Below, one piece after another: positions 1-10,800 of a stretch of DNA of 64,000 nucleotides. Source of the stretch: Henricia sp. BOLD:AAB3569 (Eukaryota; Echinodermata; Asteroidea; Spinulosida; Echinasteridae). The notes under the pieces are model-generated. The model did no database searches and was not told where the DNA came from. It was given only the letters and a program-made list of their open reading frames with translations. Within the stretch, counting starts at the first letter, position 1. Every line of letters begins with the position of its first letter. A program made the position numbers and the translations under genes. The DNA is taken from contig JBBELK010000636.1 in NCBI GenBank assembly GCA_037783545.1, positions 930,001 to 994,000 of the forward strand, written 5' to 3'.

Positions 1-269
1 TTGTCAACGAGTATTTGATGTTCGCGCTTGATAAAATAGTCATGCATAATGATAAAACATACGTCGTTGTTTTTCACAAATTTTGCACCAGTCATCATGG
101 CTGCCATCGCTCATGTCACTCGCTCATCATGCGTCGTGTCGCAGATTTCACCGATGATAAAAGGCCGGGGATAACGGAAAGCCGGGGTTCATTTCGTTGA
201 CGATGCAGTAAATAAGCATGTGTAGCTACTGCACATGTAGCTGCATTATTGCCGATTTTCACTGTCCTG

Positions 270-470
270 CGACATATTTTTCCAACTTGCGTCACTAAAA
301 ACTATTGCGCAAGTTACACCACATTTTATGGCGTAAGTCAGCGAGTTGCGCCATATCCAAATGTGGCGCAACTTTCGTGAAACGCGTCGCAACTTATTGT
401 GCAATAATTTATGGCGTAAGTGGACTTGCACAATTGCGTAAAGTTTCATGAAATCGGCTGCTGGTCGACT
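270..470. repeat. TTGCGCAA-type foldback repeat, copy 1
   Basis: Repeated words TTGCGCAA, GCGTAAGT and GTTGCGCCA, ending next to the phrase ATCGGCTGCTGGTC. The same phrase and words recur at 37.9-38.1 kb and 54.86-54.98 kb. Confidence 0.6.
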
Positions 471-475
471 TTTAC

Positions 476-800
476 AAGGGACAACTCGTACCTGGGACAA
501 CTCCAACCCTTTCCATCATGTACGTACGTACGTGCGCATCAGTTTATGCAGTTCCTTGCTCTATGGTTTATGAAACCGTTTCATTACCTTTTTTTTGGCA
601 GACTTTTTTTCCGGAACTTTTGCCCCTAGATTTCAGCTGCAATTTTGCCACAACTTTTTCTAGGCACTTTTGCGCAATTTTGCCAGGACTTTGTTGTGAC
701 TTTGTGAAGGGGTACGAGTTGTCTCGGGTGCGAGTTGTCCCGGGTAGCTAGGCCTGCGAGTACGGGTAGGCCTACGAGTACGAGTTGTCCAGCATTCTTT
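476..800. repeat. GGGACAACTCGTACC foldback words
   Basis: GGGACAACTCGTACC near 478 faces GGTACGAGTTGTC near 710, with more ACGAGTTGTCC words up to 790. Related words form the 55.4-56.0 kb element. The stretch 800-1497 holds nothing I recognise. Confidence 0.5.
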
Positions 801-1497
801 TCTGTCCCTTCGCCTTGGCCATGTTGGCCCCGTAGCCTAGGACAGATTCATTCATGACAAGCCAAATAACTCTTAATCTTGGACAATACAAACCTTACCT
901 GTACCTGGGGACCAGTGCATTCTTGATTTAGACTTCAACAGCCCGTTTAGCTAGCAGGCAAAGACAGGAATATATCGCTATTTCAGCCTATGTGACGGCA
1001 CATGGCGAGCACGCCGCTGCTCGTCGCCATTTCTTCCATTAGACGGCATACTACCGCTAGAGGGGGTACTTCACTTAATTTGCACTCCTAGTTTTTGGAA
1101 ATGTTAGTTTGTTACCTCAAAAGCTTTTTAAAGTTCACCACCACTAGTGCCCAGTGCAATGTATAGTTGGTCCAACTTGACAAAACATTTATTTACAATA
1201 TAATCAAACCATTTCAGTACTTCTGGCAAAATAATGTTCAGTACCTGAACTTTGATTTTCATTTCAATTTTCACACAGTTGAACATTGGATTTCCCAAAA
1301 TTTTTGAGATTTATACCTTGGTATAAAAGTGAAACGGAACAAAACTTCAAAGCGTAATTAATTTATTCATACCAAGAGCTGCAAAATGCCATTTTCATTT
1401 CAGAACAGGAACTTGCAATAGAAAGCTGAATTGAGTATGTATAAATGGATAAGGAAATCCATGACCTGTTTTATTTCAAATGAATTAATAATGCAGG

Positions 1498-1995
1498 TTA
1501 AAGATAGTATACATGATTGGTAAACTGTTACAAATAGTTTTATCCCCCTGAGTGATTGAAGATATGCATGATTAAAACCAACCTGAGCAAAAACCAGCTC
1601 CGTACTTCGCCTAACTTTTGAGAAAACAGTCAAAAAAGGGTTTGCAGTCATTTCGCCCCAAAACCACTTCGCCCTGAACCATTTCGCCCTGAAGCACGGC
1701 CTGTGCACGAAGTGGTTTTGGGGCGAATTGGCATTTAGGCGATGTAGTGTTTGGACGAAGTAATTTGTGGCGAAATGGCACTTGGGCGAAATGGTTTTGG
1801 GGCGAATTGAGTTTTCGTCTCATGAGACGAAAACTAATTGTTTTACTCATTTCTCAAAGACTATAGCACTTCAGACAAAACCATTTCAGGGGAAGCTTTC
1901 TACGGTCATCATGTTTATATTGTGTAAGCTAGTTAGGCGTAAATCTGTGAACGTTTCTGATTTTCGAGATTACCAATGATGTATACTGCCTTTAG
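1498..1995 (+). mobile_element. MITE family A, copy 1
   Basis: Ends TTAAAGATAGTATACATGAT and, inverted, TAAAGGCAGTATACATCATT. The interior is made of repeated GGGCGAARTGG words on both strands and a perfect palindrome centred on CTCATGAG. No coding capacity; open frames in it only reflect the repeated words. Confidence 0.85.
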
Positions 1996-2014
1996 AGATA
2001 AACATTTAAATGTT

Positions 2015-2044
2015 TTAAAATTTCAAATGCATTTGAAATTTTAA
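2015..2044. repeat. 30-bp perfect palindrome between two MITE copies
   Basis: The two 15-base halves are exact reverse complements centred on ATGCAT (2027-2032). The right edge merges with the end of the next family A copy. Confidence 0.85.
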
Positions 2045-2499
2045 GACGGTATACATGATTGGTAAACTGTTACAAATAGTTTTATCCCCCTGAGTGATTG
2101 AAGATATGCATGATTAAAACCAACCTGAGCAAAAACCAGCTCCGTACTTTGTCTAACTTTTGAGAAAACAGTCAAAAAAGGATTTGCAGTCATTTCGCCC
2201 TGAACCATTTCGCCTGAACCACGGCCTGTGCACGAAGTGGCATTTGGGCGATGTAGTGTTTGGACGAAGTAATTTGGGGCGAAATGGCACTTAGGCGAAA
2301 TGGTTTGGGGGCGAATTAAATTTGTCTCATGAGACGAAAACTAATTGTTTTACTCATTTCTCAAAGACTATAGCACTTCAGACAAAACCATTTCAGGGGA
2401 AGTTTTCTACGGTCATCATGTTTATATTGTGCAAGTTAGGCCAAAAATCTGTGAACATTTCTGATTTTCGAGATACCAATCATGTATACTGCCTTTAAG
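2037..2499 (+). mobile_element. MITE family A, copy 2
   Basis: Same ends and interior as copy 1, in the same orientation, with a shorter word array. Confidence 0.83.
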
Positions 2500-2530
2500 T
2501 TGATGATAAACATTGATTATTAAATTTACT

Positions 2531-3045
2531 TTAAAGGCAGTATACATCATTGGTAATCTCGAAAATCAGAAATGTTCACAGATTTACGCCTAACTTACAC
2601 AATATATACATGATGACCGTAGAAAACTTCCCCTGAAATAATTTTGTCTGAAGTGCTATAGTATTTGAGAAATGAGTAAAACAATTAGTTTTCGTCTCAT
2701 GAGACGAAAATTCAATTCGCCCCAAAATTCAATTCGCCCAAGTGCCATTTCGCCCCCAAACCACTTCGCCTGAGTGCCATTTCGCCCCAAATCACTTCGT
2801 CCAAACACTACATCGCCCAAATGCTACTTCGCCCCAAAAACACTTCGTGCACAGGGCGAAATGGTTCAGGGCGAAGTGGTTTTGGGGCGAAATGACTGCA
2901 AACCCTTTATTGACTGTTTTCTCAAAAGTTTGACAAAGTACGGAGCTGGTTTTTGCTCAGGTTGGTTTTAATCATGCATATCTTCAATCACACAGGGGGA
3001 TAAAACTATTTGTAACAGTTTACCAATCATGTATACTATCTTTAA
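2531..3045 (-). mobile_element. MITE family A, copy 3 (inverted)
   Basis: Begins TTAAAGGCAGTATACATCAT and ends GTATACTATCTTTAA. It is only 31 bp from copy 2, so three copies are packed within 1.55 kb. Confidence 0.83.
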
Positions 3046-3683
3046 ACTATATGTACATTTATTTATATAATACACTTCAGAATATATAATATAATATATT
3101 CAGAAATATTTTTTCTTCCATGCAGTGGATATAAATTATTGTTAGTAAATCAAATGACAAATTTATTTCAGTATATTTAAAAATTTAAAAAACCAGGACG
3201 GGAAAAAAATGGTATGAATTCCATTTACTGGTCACCACTGAAATAAGTCTATGGAACAAAGCAAAAGTAATTTCAAGGAAATTGTTGAATGGTTTTCACT
3301 CCTAAAATTACTTCCCTTTAAAATATTTATGAATAAGTGATTATTTTTTAGGGATTTTGACCCGGGGACCGCCGGGGTGAATGAATTCGATACAAATGTG
3401 GACAAAAGTCCATATGAGTTTTAAAATATTTACACGTTTTTGCGACCAGTAAACAGAATTCTTTCAACAAAATTAAAGTAAAAGAATATTTTGAATGCTG
3501 TGAAAGATACAATGTTCATTCTACTTGGCTACACTTTACTGATAATCAACAGAACTGCCAATTAATATTTCACCGCATGAAAGTATTTGAACTACTGCAC
3601 TCAAACATTCAGTATTTGTACAAATATTACCGGTACGTATACATAACTTTGCAGCATATTTATGTGCCTGCAATAAGCATCCC
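3046..3683. other. AT-rich stretch without gene
   Basis: Low-complexity AT-rich DNA. ATTCCATTTACTGGTC near 3218 and GACCAGTAAACAGAATTC near 3445 are roughly inverted, possibly the ends of a decayed MITE. Confidence 0.4.
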
Positions 3684-4279
3684 TAGGGCAATCACGGAAA
3701 TTCAAATTTACACTTCAGAGACTTTGAGGGCTTGTAATGCTTCACGTACTGTAAAAGCTGAAATATTTGCGGTGGTATTATTTTCGCGCATTTCGCGCAC
3801 CAGACAGAGCCCGTGAAAATAACAACCCGCGAAAATATTGTTTGCAAAAATTGTGGCGATCCCTGTTAAGGTGACATAATTTCCATCCGCGAAAATAACA
3901 ACTCGCGAAAATGTCAGTGATGTTGAAATGCGTGAAAATATCTGTACGCGAAAATATTGGCTTTTACACTATTCAAGTTGTTTGATTTTAAACACATGTT
4001 CTTCAAGCATCATTGATGGGAGTGTAATTCCTGAAAAAAATTATTGCAATGCCATTCTCAGTAAGTGTGTAAGGTCCCCAAAACCCTCGGTTAACTGAGA
4101 TATTTTTGGATGTACCACGCATATTGAAAATGGCATTACAATCAGTTTTTCCGGAATGACACTTCCATCAATGATGCTTGAAGAACATGTGTTTAAAATC
4201 AAACAACTTGAATACGTGAAGCATTACAAGCCCTCAAAGTCTCTGAGGTGTAAATTTGAATTTCCGGAATTGCGCCCTA
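3684..4279. repeat. Long hairpin with a nested MITE in its left arm
   Basis: About 120 bases on the left (3684-3748 plus 3970-4024) are the inverted copy of 4157-4279 on the right, broken only by the element at 3749-3969. Without that insert the left arm reads cacgTAttcaag, which matches the right arm. Confidence 0.8.
3749..3969. mobile_element. 221-bp MITE inserted at TA
   Basis: Terminal inverted repeat TGTAAAAGC...GCTTTTACA flanked by TA on both sides; interior words CGCGAAAATA. The intact right arm of the surrounding hairpin gives the empty site. Confidence 0.8.
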
Positions 4280-4370
4280 TAAGCTTTCTCATTGGAAACC
4301 TTCCCTGTATGTCCGCCATAGCTGGGACGCGGTCAGTGCATGATCTACATTGCTCTTTGTGTCGTCACTT

Positions 4371-4880
4371 AAAGGGCCCTGAAATTGTGTTTTTTAGAGT
4401 GAAATATGTGCTATGGAACTAGTCCATTAATTTACAATCATAAAAACCCTACTTGGAAGTTGTTTGGGGGGTTAAAATCAAGGTTTTTGGTTTTTATGCA
4501 TGAGCAAAGTGGTGATGTCACATTAGGAAAACCTCATTCAACTGTGCACAAAAGTTTCCACAATTTTCTCCAACTTGCTGAAACTTTTGTAACCCATGAC
4601 AGTTTAGGTTTGTTTTGCCTGTTGCAAACCATGAAAAAACTAAGGCTGGAAACTGCAGCATTTTTCCCACAATTCCAGTTTGAAGTCTTATGTTTTTTCT
4701 TTTCTTTTTTTGCTGTGTGTTCCTAAAGTGACATGCCCAAACAGCGCCCACTTTCTGTGAGTTTATGTTTTAGTCATGGGGCATCAAAATGAACAGTAGT
4801 ATTGTCTTTCTAGACAAGTAATCCTTCATATGCAGCAAAAACTGTGCATAAAGTTATTGAGCACTTCAGAGGCCCTTTAA
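4371..4880. mobile_element. MITE family J, copy 1 (TTAAAGGGCC ends)
   Basis: Starts TTAAAGGGCCCTGAAAT and ends GAGGCCCTTTAAAA. The interior (TTTTTATGC, GTGATGTCAC, AACAGCGCCC) recurs at 8.2-8.8 and 52.4 kb, with a fragment at 40.45 kb. Confidence 0.75.
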
Positions 4881-4909
4881 AACAATTTGTGTGTTTGTTG
4901 TAATGGTGA

Positions 4910-5228
4910 ATTCACACAGCCTTTTCGTGCGCACGTAATTGCGACGCACTTCGCTTTGAGAAAAAGCGATGTGGAGGGAATTTTGATTAAAACAATGCAC
5001 TGAAAAATCACTGAATTATGAAAAGACTTTCCGTTCAACATGTCCGAGCTAATTCTGAGGTTTTGAGTGCGTTGTTCACCCCACATTCCTTCCACAGAAT
5101 TAGCTTGGACAAAAAGTGTTTTCATAATTACGTGATTTTCAGTGCATTGTTTCACTACAAATTCCTTCCACACCGCTTTTTTAAAACGTGAAGCGCGTGG
5201 CAATTACGCGCAAAGAGGCTCAGTGTAA
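4910..5228. mobile_element. Foldback family D, copy 1
   Basis: Arms of about 130 bp, for example CAATGCACTGAAAAATCAC against GTGATTTTCAGTGCATTG. The same sequence occurs at 17.23 kb and, degraded, at 54.5 kb. Confidence 0.75.
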
Positions 5229-5506
5229 ATTTGTGTGTGAAGAGCGCATTGCGCACGTCATGGATGCACGCTGTTTGATTAAACAACGACGCAAAATGCA
5301 CTTTTGAGGAGTGTTTGGTTTCAGTACCAGAAGGAGGTAATACCAAGATTTCACCATATTAAACAAATAAAATTAAATTAAATTGTAGCACACTTTAATT
5401 TGTAAATTGCTGTTAACCTTATGTACATGTACTGGCCATTATTTTAAAAAATACAACTACTTTAAATTCATTTTCCAAATTTATATCATACCGTAGTCAT
5501 TGCCTC

Positions 5507-5996
5507 CGTTCTCACTAGAGAAATCGCTTCGTTCGACAATGATTCAACGATGATTCGACAAAGAGTTTTCCTGATGTGAACGCACGCCTCTTCATTCGAC
5601 GATGATTAGAATCGCTTCATTCTTCGTTGAATGAAGCTATTTGCTTCATTCAATGAAGACTTGCTTCATTCGATGAAGAAATCGCTTCATTCGATTAAGC
5701 TAATTTATATTGAGATTGCTCCCTTCGTTCGACGAAGCAATTTGGCAGGCCTGGTTGCACAAGCGCGTTGTGTGTCAAGCGCCCAGCAAGCGTTGTTTTA
5801 GACACGCCACTGGAAAACCACACAGCGCTTCTAGACGTGCGACGGGCATGTACGATCCTCCCACAGCTTCATTCGATCTTCGTTAGCAGTCGCTTATGTG
5901 TATGGTACCGCTCTTCAGTCGATCGTTAAGTGATATGTGAACGCACGCTTTATTAACTAATCTTCGTCGAACAAAGCGATTTCTCTAGTTAGAACA
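5507..5996. mobile_element. MITE family C, copy 1
   Basis: Terminal inverted repeat GTTCTCACTAGAGAAATCGC...GCGATTTCTCTAGTTAGAAC with internal TTCGATGAAG/TTCATTCGA words. Confidence 0.78.
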
Positions 5997-6106
5997 GGGG
6001 TCTTTGTATATGTAAATAAATTCTGACCATCTAACACAAATGGGCCGTAAAGTTGACCCCAAATGAATTTGGTTTTTTTTGTGGCTTGACCAAGAGCATG
6101 TTTCAA

Positions 6107-6443
6107 CTAAGGCCAAACAAAATAAATGGTGCGTTTACGGTAACGGCGTAAACAAAATCCAGGTAGGTAAGTAGGAAAATACATTTTGTTTTTTTTACAT
6201 TTCAGTTCAATGCATTTGCGTGTTGTTTTGCAATGTTTGAAACTCACTATTAACACTATTAACCATGTTCATGTACAAGTGTAGAACATTTTATGTTCAT
6301 TGGAAGTTATTGCAAATAACGCATAAATAATTTAAAATTATCAACTTGAAAATTGGCAATAAAAAGTATGGATCGGCAAATTGGCCTCAAATTCCAGGTA
6401 GGTCGGGTTACCGTAAACACACCATTTATTTTGTTTGGCCTAA
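6107..6443. mobile_element. Foldback element, 34-bp arms
   Basis: GGCCAAACAAAATAAATGGT at 6111 is the inverse of ACCATTTATTTTGTTTGGCC ending at 6440, with GTTTACGGTAAC continuing the arm. Confidence 0.8.
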
Positions 6444-6551
6444 GCACAATTTTGAAAATGCTACCAAACAATTATCCATTTGGTAGAAACGGCCTAAACC
6501 AGTTAACGCCGGGATTATTTCAAACATTGTTGTACGTAAGATCCAATCACC

Positions 6552-7332
6552 AGGGGTCGATTTTACCAAACTCTTCATACATTAAGGTCCATAATAAGGC
6601 TTGCGATGAATCCTAGGGCTGCGATGGATCGTGGCTACGATGGGTGCTGCGGTTGATTTCACCAAACCTATCGTAAGTGCGATGCGTTCGATTATGGATA
6701 TTTGCATACTTACTCTAAGGCTGTTTGCTGTGCTGAATTATGTTTTTAATAAAACGGTCGTAGTGCAAGCGCGCGCGTTAAATGTGGCACGCAGCTTACG
6801 GGACGCGTACCATACATTTCGTGCAGTTTTTTGCCTTTTTAAGTCACGCCTAGGACGTGTGTAGAATACAGTGGCATCATTCAAATTTTTATTCCACGCG
6901 TACGTACACGACTTTGCGGCCGACGTAGACAATATAGACGGCAGAGATTTGGACAGCCAACTGCATAGGTTTCGTGTTGATTGCAATGCAGATTTGGACG
7001 GCCAACTGCATAGGTTTCGTGTTAATTGCATGCAGTGAAAATATCGGACTGAACAATTTTGAAGTGGCAATCATTTTTTGGGGGGGAGCCAGAGTTCGTC
7101 TTGTCTTCCAAAAACCGCAAAAACAACGACCATCATTGGTCAAAATGTACACTATGATGACCCATTGCCTCATCGTAGCTTACGGTACGTTGCTATGGCA
7201 AATATGCATTATTAAACTCATCGCAAGTTTCTTAAAATTGTTCTTAGGATGGAACACGATTTAAGGAGCGGTAACCCATCGCATCTCGAATTACAAAGAA
7301 TCGTAAGCGTTTAATAGTGAAATCAACCCCAG
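6552..7332. mobile_element. Repeat family R, copy 1
   Basis: Ends GGGGTCGATTTTACCAAA and GTGAAATCAACCCC. Internal CATCGTAGCCACGATC and a roughly 50-bp direct duplication around 6945-7025. An inverted copy lies at 28.15-28.91 kb. Confidence 0.72.
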
Positions 7333-7411
7333 GGATAATAAAGTGAAGCACCATGATATTATGAGGTATGTGTGCTATATAAATATCCGTATTGTTATCC
7401 TGATACACAGT

Positions 7412-7577
7412 GAAACTTGTCTATAAATGGCCACCCTCGGGACCGTAACAAGAACTTGCCACTATAAACAGGTGGCATAAGCATTATACACATGACATTA
7501 CGTTTGGGACCAAGGACGGGTGGCCACTATAAGCAAGTGGCCTTTTAACCAAGGTGGCCTTAATAGCAGGTTCGACT
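7412..7577. repeat. Repeat family AC, copy 1 (GTGGCCACTATAA words)
   Basis: Words GGCCACCCTCGGGACC, TGGCCACTATAAGCAAGTGG. A second copy at 47.9 kb carries an insertion. Confidence 0.7.
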
Positions 7578-7586
7578 TACTACAAG

Positions 7587-7827
7587 TCAAAGTTTCCAGT
7601 TCCATGGTATACACAGCTCCCCGCCTCTTAGCACCATGTAGATGTGACTGACCCGTAAGCTTGCACCACCCATAGCCAGGGACACACCGAGGTTTGCTGC
7701 ATTTTCACAGAGTCTCTTGCAGCATGAGACCATTTCCTCAGCGGTTATGGTGTCGTCTTTAGCCAATGCAGTCAAACCCAGCTCCTCAACGCAGACTTGG
7801 CTGGTAGAAATTTCCTCTATTAGATGT
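7587..7827 (-). CDS. TCAIM: TCAIM terminal coding exon
   Basis: Acceptor tttcttttcacag, stop TGA at 7587-7589. Encodes HLIEEISTSQVCVEELG, then EEMVSCCKRLCENAANL and GGELCIPWNWKL, the family's hallmark C-terminus. Immediately upstream in the intron lies a GACTCAAGTC-type repeat array. Confidence 0.93.
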
Positions 7828-10800
7828 CTGTGAAAAGAAACAATTTGCTTCATTGCAGGGTTGTCGTGAGTCAAGTCAAGTCAAGTCAAGTCAAACTGCC
7901 TTCGAGACCCAAGTCAAGTCAAGTCAAGTGGCCTTCGAGTCCCAAGTCAAGTTAAGTCAGGCATGTTGGTCAAGTCGGTTCAAGTCAAACAGTATTTGTT
8001 CAAGTTAATTTCAAAATGAGTGTAAATCCTGAATCTTGCATACGTGTAGGGTATTTTTGTTGTTCTGACCAACAATGCTCCATGTTAAAAGAAAGCTTTA
8101 GTTTTGAAAAACAATTCGGTCCTCAAAATGAAAAAAAATGCATAAGTTCAATTTCATTTTTGGCAGACCCAAGTCAAAAAATGTCAGGTCCGAGTCGAGT
8201 CGTCAGGGCCCCTTATTTAGGATTTTTATCAATGAAATCTATGCTTTAAAACCACTTTACTCAGTTAAAGTCATAAAAATCCTATTTGGAGCTTGCTTTG
8301 GGGGTTAAAACAAAGGTTTTTAGTTTTTATGCTAATACAAATATGCATATTCATGACCAAGGTCACGACGTCACAAGAGGCAAACACAAGAAAATCACAT
8401 TGAACTGTGCACAAAAGATTCCACTTTTTTCTCAATTTTCCTGAAACTTTTGTAATCCATGGCTGTTTGAGTTTATTTTACATGTTGCTTGCTGTAAGCC
8501 ATGACAAAACTGGGGGTACAAACTGCAGCAATTTGCCACAAGTCCAACTTGAAGTCTTATGTTTTTTCTTAACTTTTCCCTTCTGTCTTCCTTATGTGAT
8601 GCACTCAAAACAGCGCCCTCTGTCTGTGATTTATTGCAATGAAATCTTCAAAGTTGAAAAATGCCACCTTTTATTGATTTTACATCCAAACGAACAATAG
8701 TATGTCTTGCAGAACAAGTAATCCGTCATTATGAAGCAAAGCTTAGGCAAAAAGTTGTTTAGGATGTCACAGGCCCTTTAAGGTTCGAGTCTCAAGTCAA
8801 GTCAAGTCATTTGAGGCTCAAGTCGAGTCAAGTCATTTGAGGTTCGAATCTTAAGTCAAGTCAAGTCATTTGAGGTTCGAGTCTCAAGTCAAGTCAGTGA
8901 AAATCGGGACTCGAGTCCGAGTCATTACAGCCCTGCTTCATTGACTAAATTGTGACTAGACTTGGGCAACTCCAGCAATTTAGAGTCGACTGTGATTTAA
9001 AAAAAGAATCGCAGAAAAATGCTAAATATACTGAGCATGTTTATAAAGTACGTGTACTTAAAGCTCCAAAACATAATTTCCAGTGATCCAAAATTTTAAG
9101 TGTTGATAGCAATGGTAACAAACTCCAAGTAATACTGCATCTATATTTTTCATTCTGAACATTTTAAACATCAATTAATTTGTGTCAAAGGTGGATCCGA
9201 ATTAGTGGCTTTGGCTGTGGCTATGCTGTTGCTATGGGCGGACAATGAAAGTCCTTAGAAACAGCATAGCAACAGCCATAGCCACTAATTCGGATCCAGC
9301 CTAAATACCCTTTATGTAAGTTTGGCGCTCGGACTCGAGACGTCGTAAGTCAGGTCAGTGAAGATTTTTACATACGGGATAGGGCTGTTCGAAATTGTCA
9401 ACATTTTCACAGTTCTACAAAGCATAGGAAGGAGGAGGGGGCAGTCGAGTGCCACATATGACTTTACATGCACTGTAAAATGGTACTGATAGAAACAATG
9501 TTGACTGCAAGAGAGAGAGGGTCTTGAAAAATACTACGCTCTGTAGAACTGTGAAAATGTTGACAACTTTGGACGGCCCTATACTGTAGTTGGGAAACAG
9601 CATTTTATATAATCTGATTTTTCAGTTTTTGCATGCTGCGCTCAAGAACAAAAAGGGATTGGGGTGCATCTTTGTCACCTTTGATGATTTCTTCTGATAT
9701 CCTTGGCCTTAAATCCATTGTCTAGTAAGAAGTTGATGAGGTCTGGTGGTTGGGTAGAGGCAGTGATATGGAGGGTGCCACTTGGAGATACATGCAATCG
9801 ACCCGAGTCACTAAAATGGAACAGGAACAATATCATGTTAAGTTGAAGTAATTTTGCCCATTCACAATGCGTTATTATTATTATTATTATTATTATTATT
9901 TATTTCTGGTATTCATACCAAGGATTCCTCAATAGTGCTCATTGCACTGTCACTCGCAAGCGTGAGGAAACCCATGAAGAATTAGAAATGGCCAGAGACA
10001 CCGGGGAATCCCTCCCCTTCTCTTCACGAAGAAATGCTCTGGGATCTTAAAAGTGCATTACCATTACCTAATACACCGGACCAACGGCTTTACATCCCTT
10101 CCGAAGGATGGAGAAAGTGTGATTAAGTGCCTTTCTCAAGAGCACAAGTGCCACAGTGTCGCGGCTCGGCATCGAACCCACATTCTAGAACTGGCGTTAT
10201 GCACTATTGAGCTTGTGCGAACTACTGCACACGTGTGTAGACTGTTATTTTGGGAATCAAAATTAAGGCATCTCATTTGCTGTGAATCTGCGTTTGAAAA
10301 GGTGCAACATGCACTTAATGCATTGTGACGTGGTTCATTCGACTCCCAAAACAACACAGAAAATGCAAGTGTGCGTGGTTCGCACAAGCTCAATATTCTA
10401 AGTGCGTTTCCTGAGAATACGCTAAAACCTCATAGCGTCTCGGGCGGGACTAGAACCCACGACGTCCTGCATACTAGGCAGACGTCTTAACCACTTGACC
10501 ATAGAGCATGCCGATGGCGAATGGCTGGTTCGATGGACTTACAGAGGGTGACTGTAATTTACATAAAGTAAGGAATTACTGTGTCTGTCCAAAGCGCGAA
10601 ATGAATTATATAAATGATACACAACTAAAAAGAACAATGGTCAAATTTGACGTAGGCAATGTCCGCATTGGACTAATTTTCGTAAAAAGTTACTGCGAGC
10701 CACTTATCTCATGGCCACGACTCATCTTGTGGAAACGAGATAAGTTGTGTGAACAAGATAATATTCAAGATAAGATTCATGTAATTCGTGGCCATGAAAT

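Noticed and set aside
7866-8935. CRISPR-like array
   Set aside because: Direct pentamer repeats without spacers in a eukaryotic intron.
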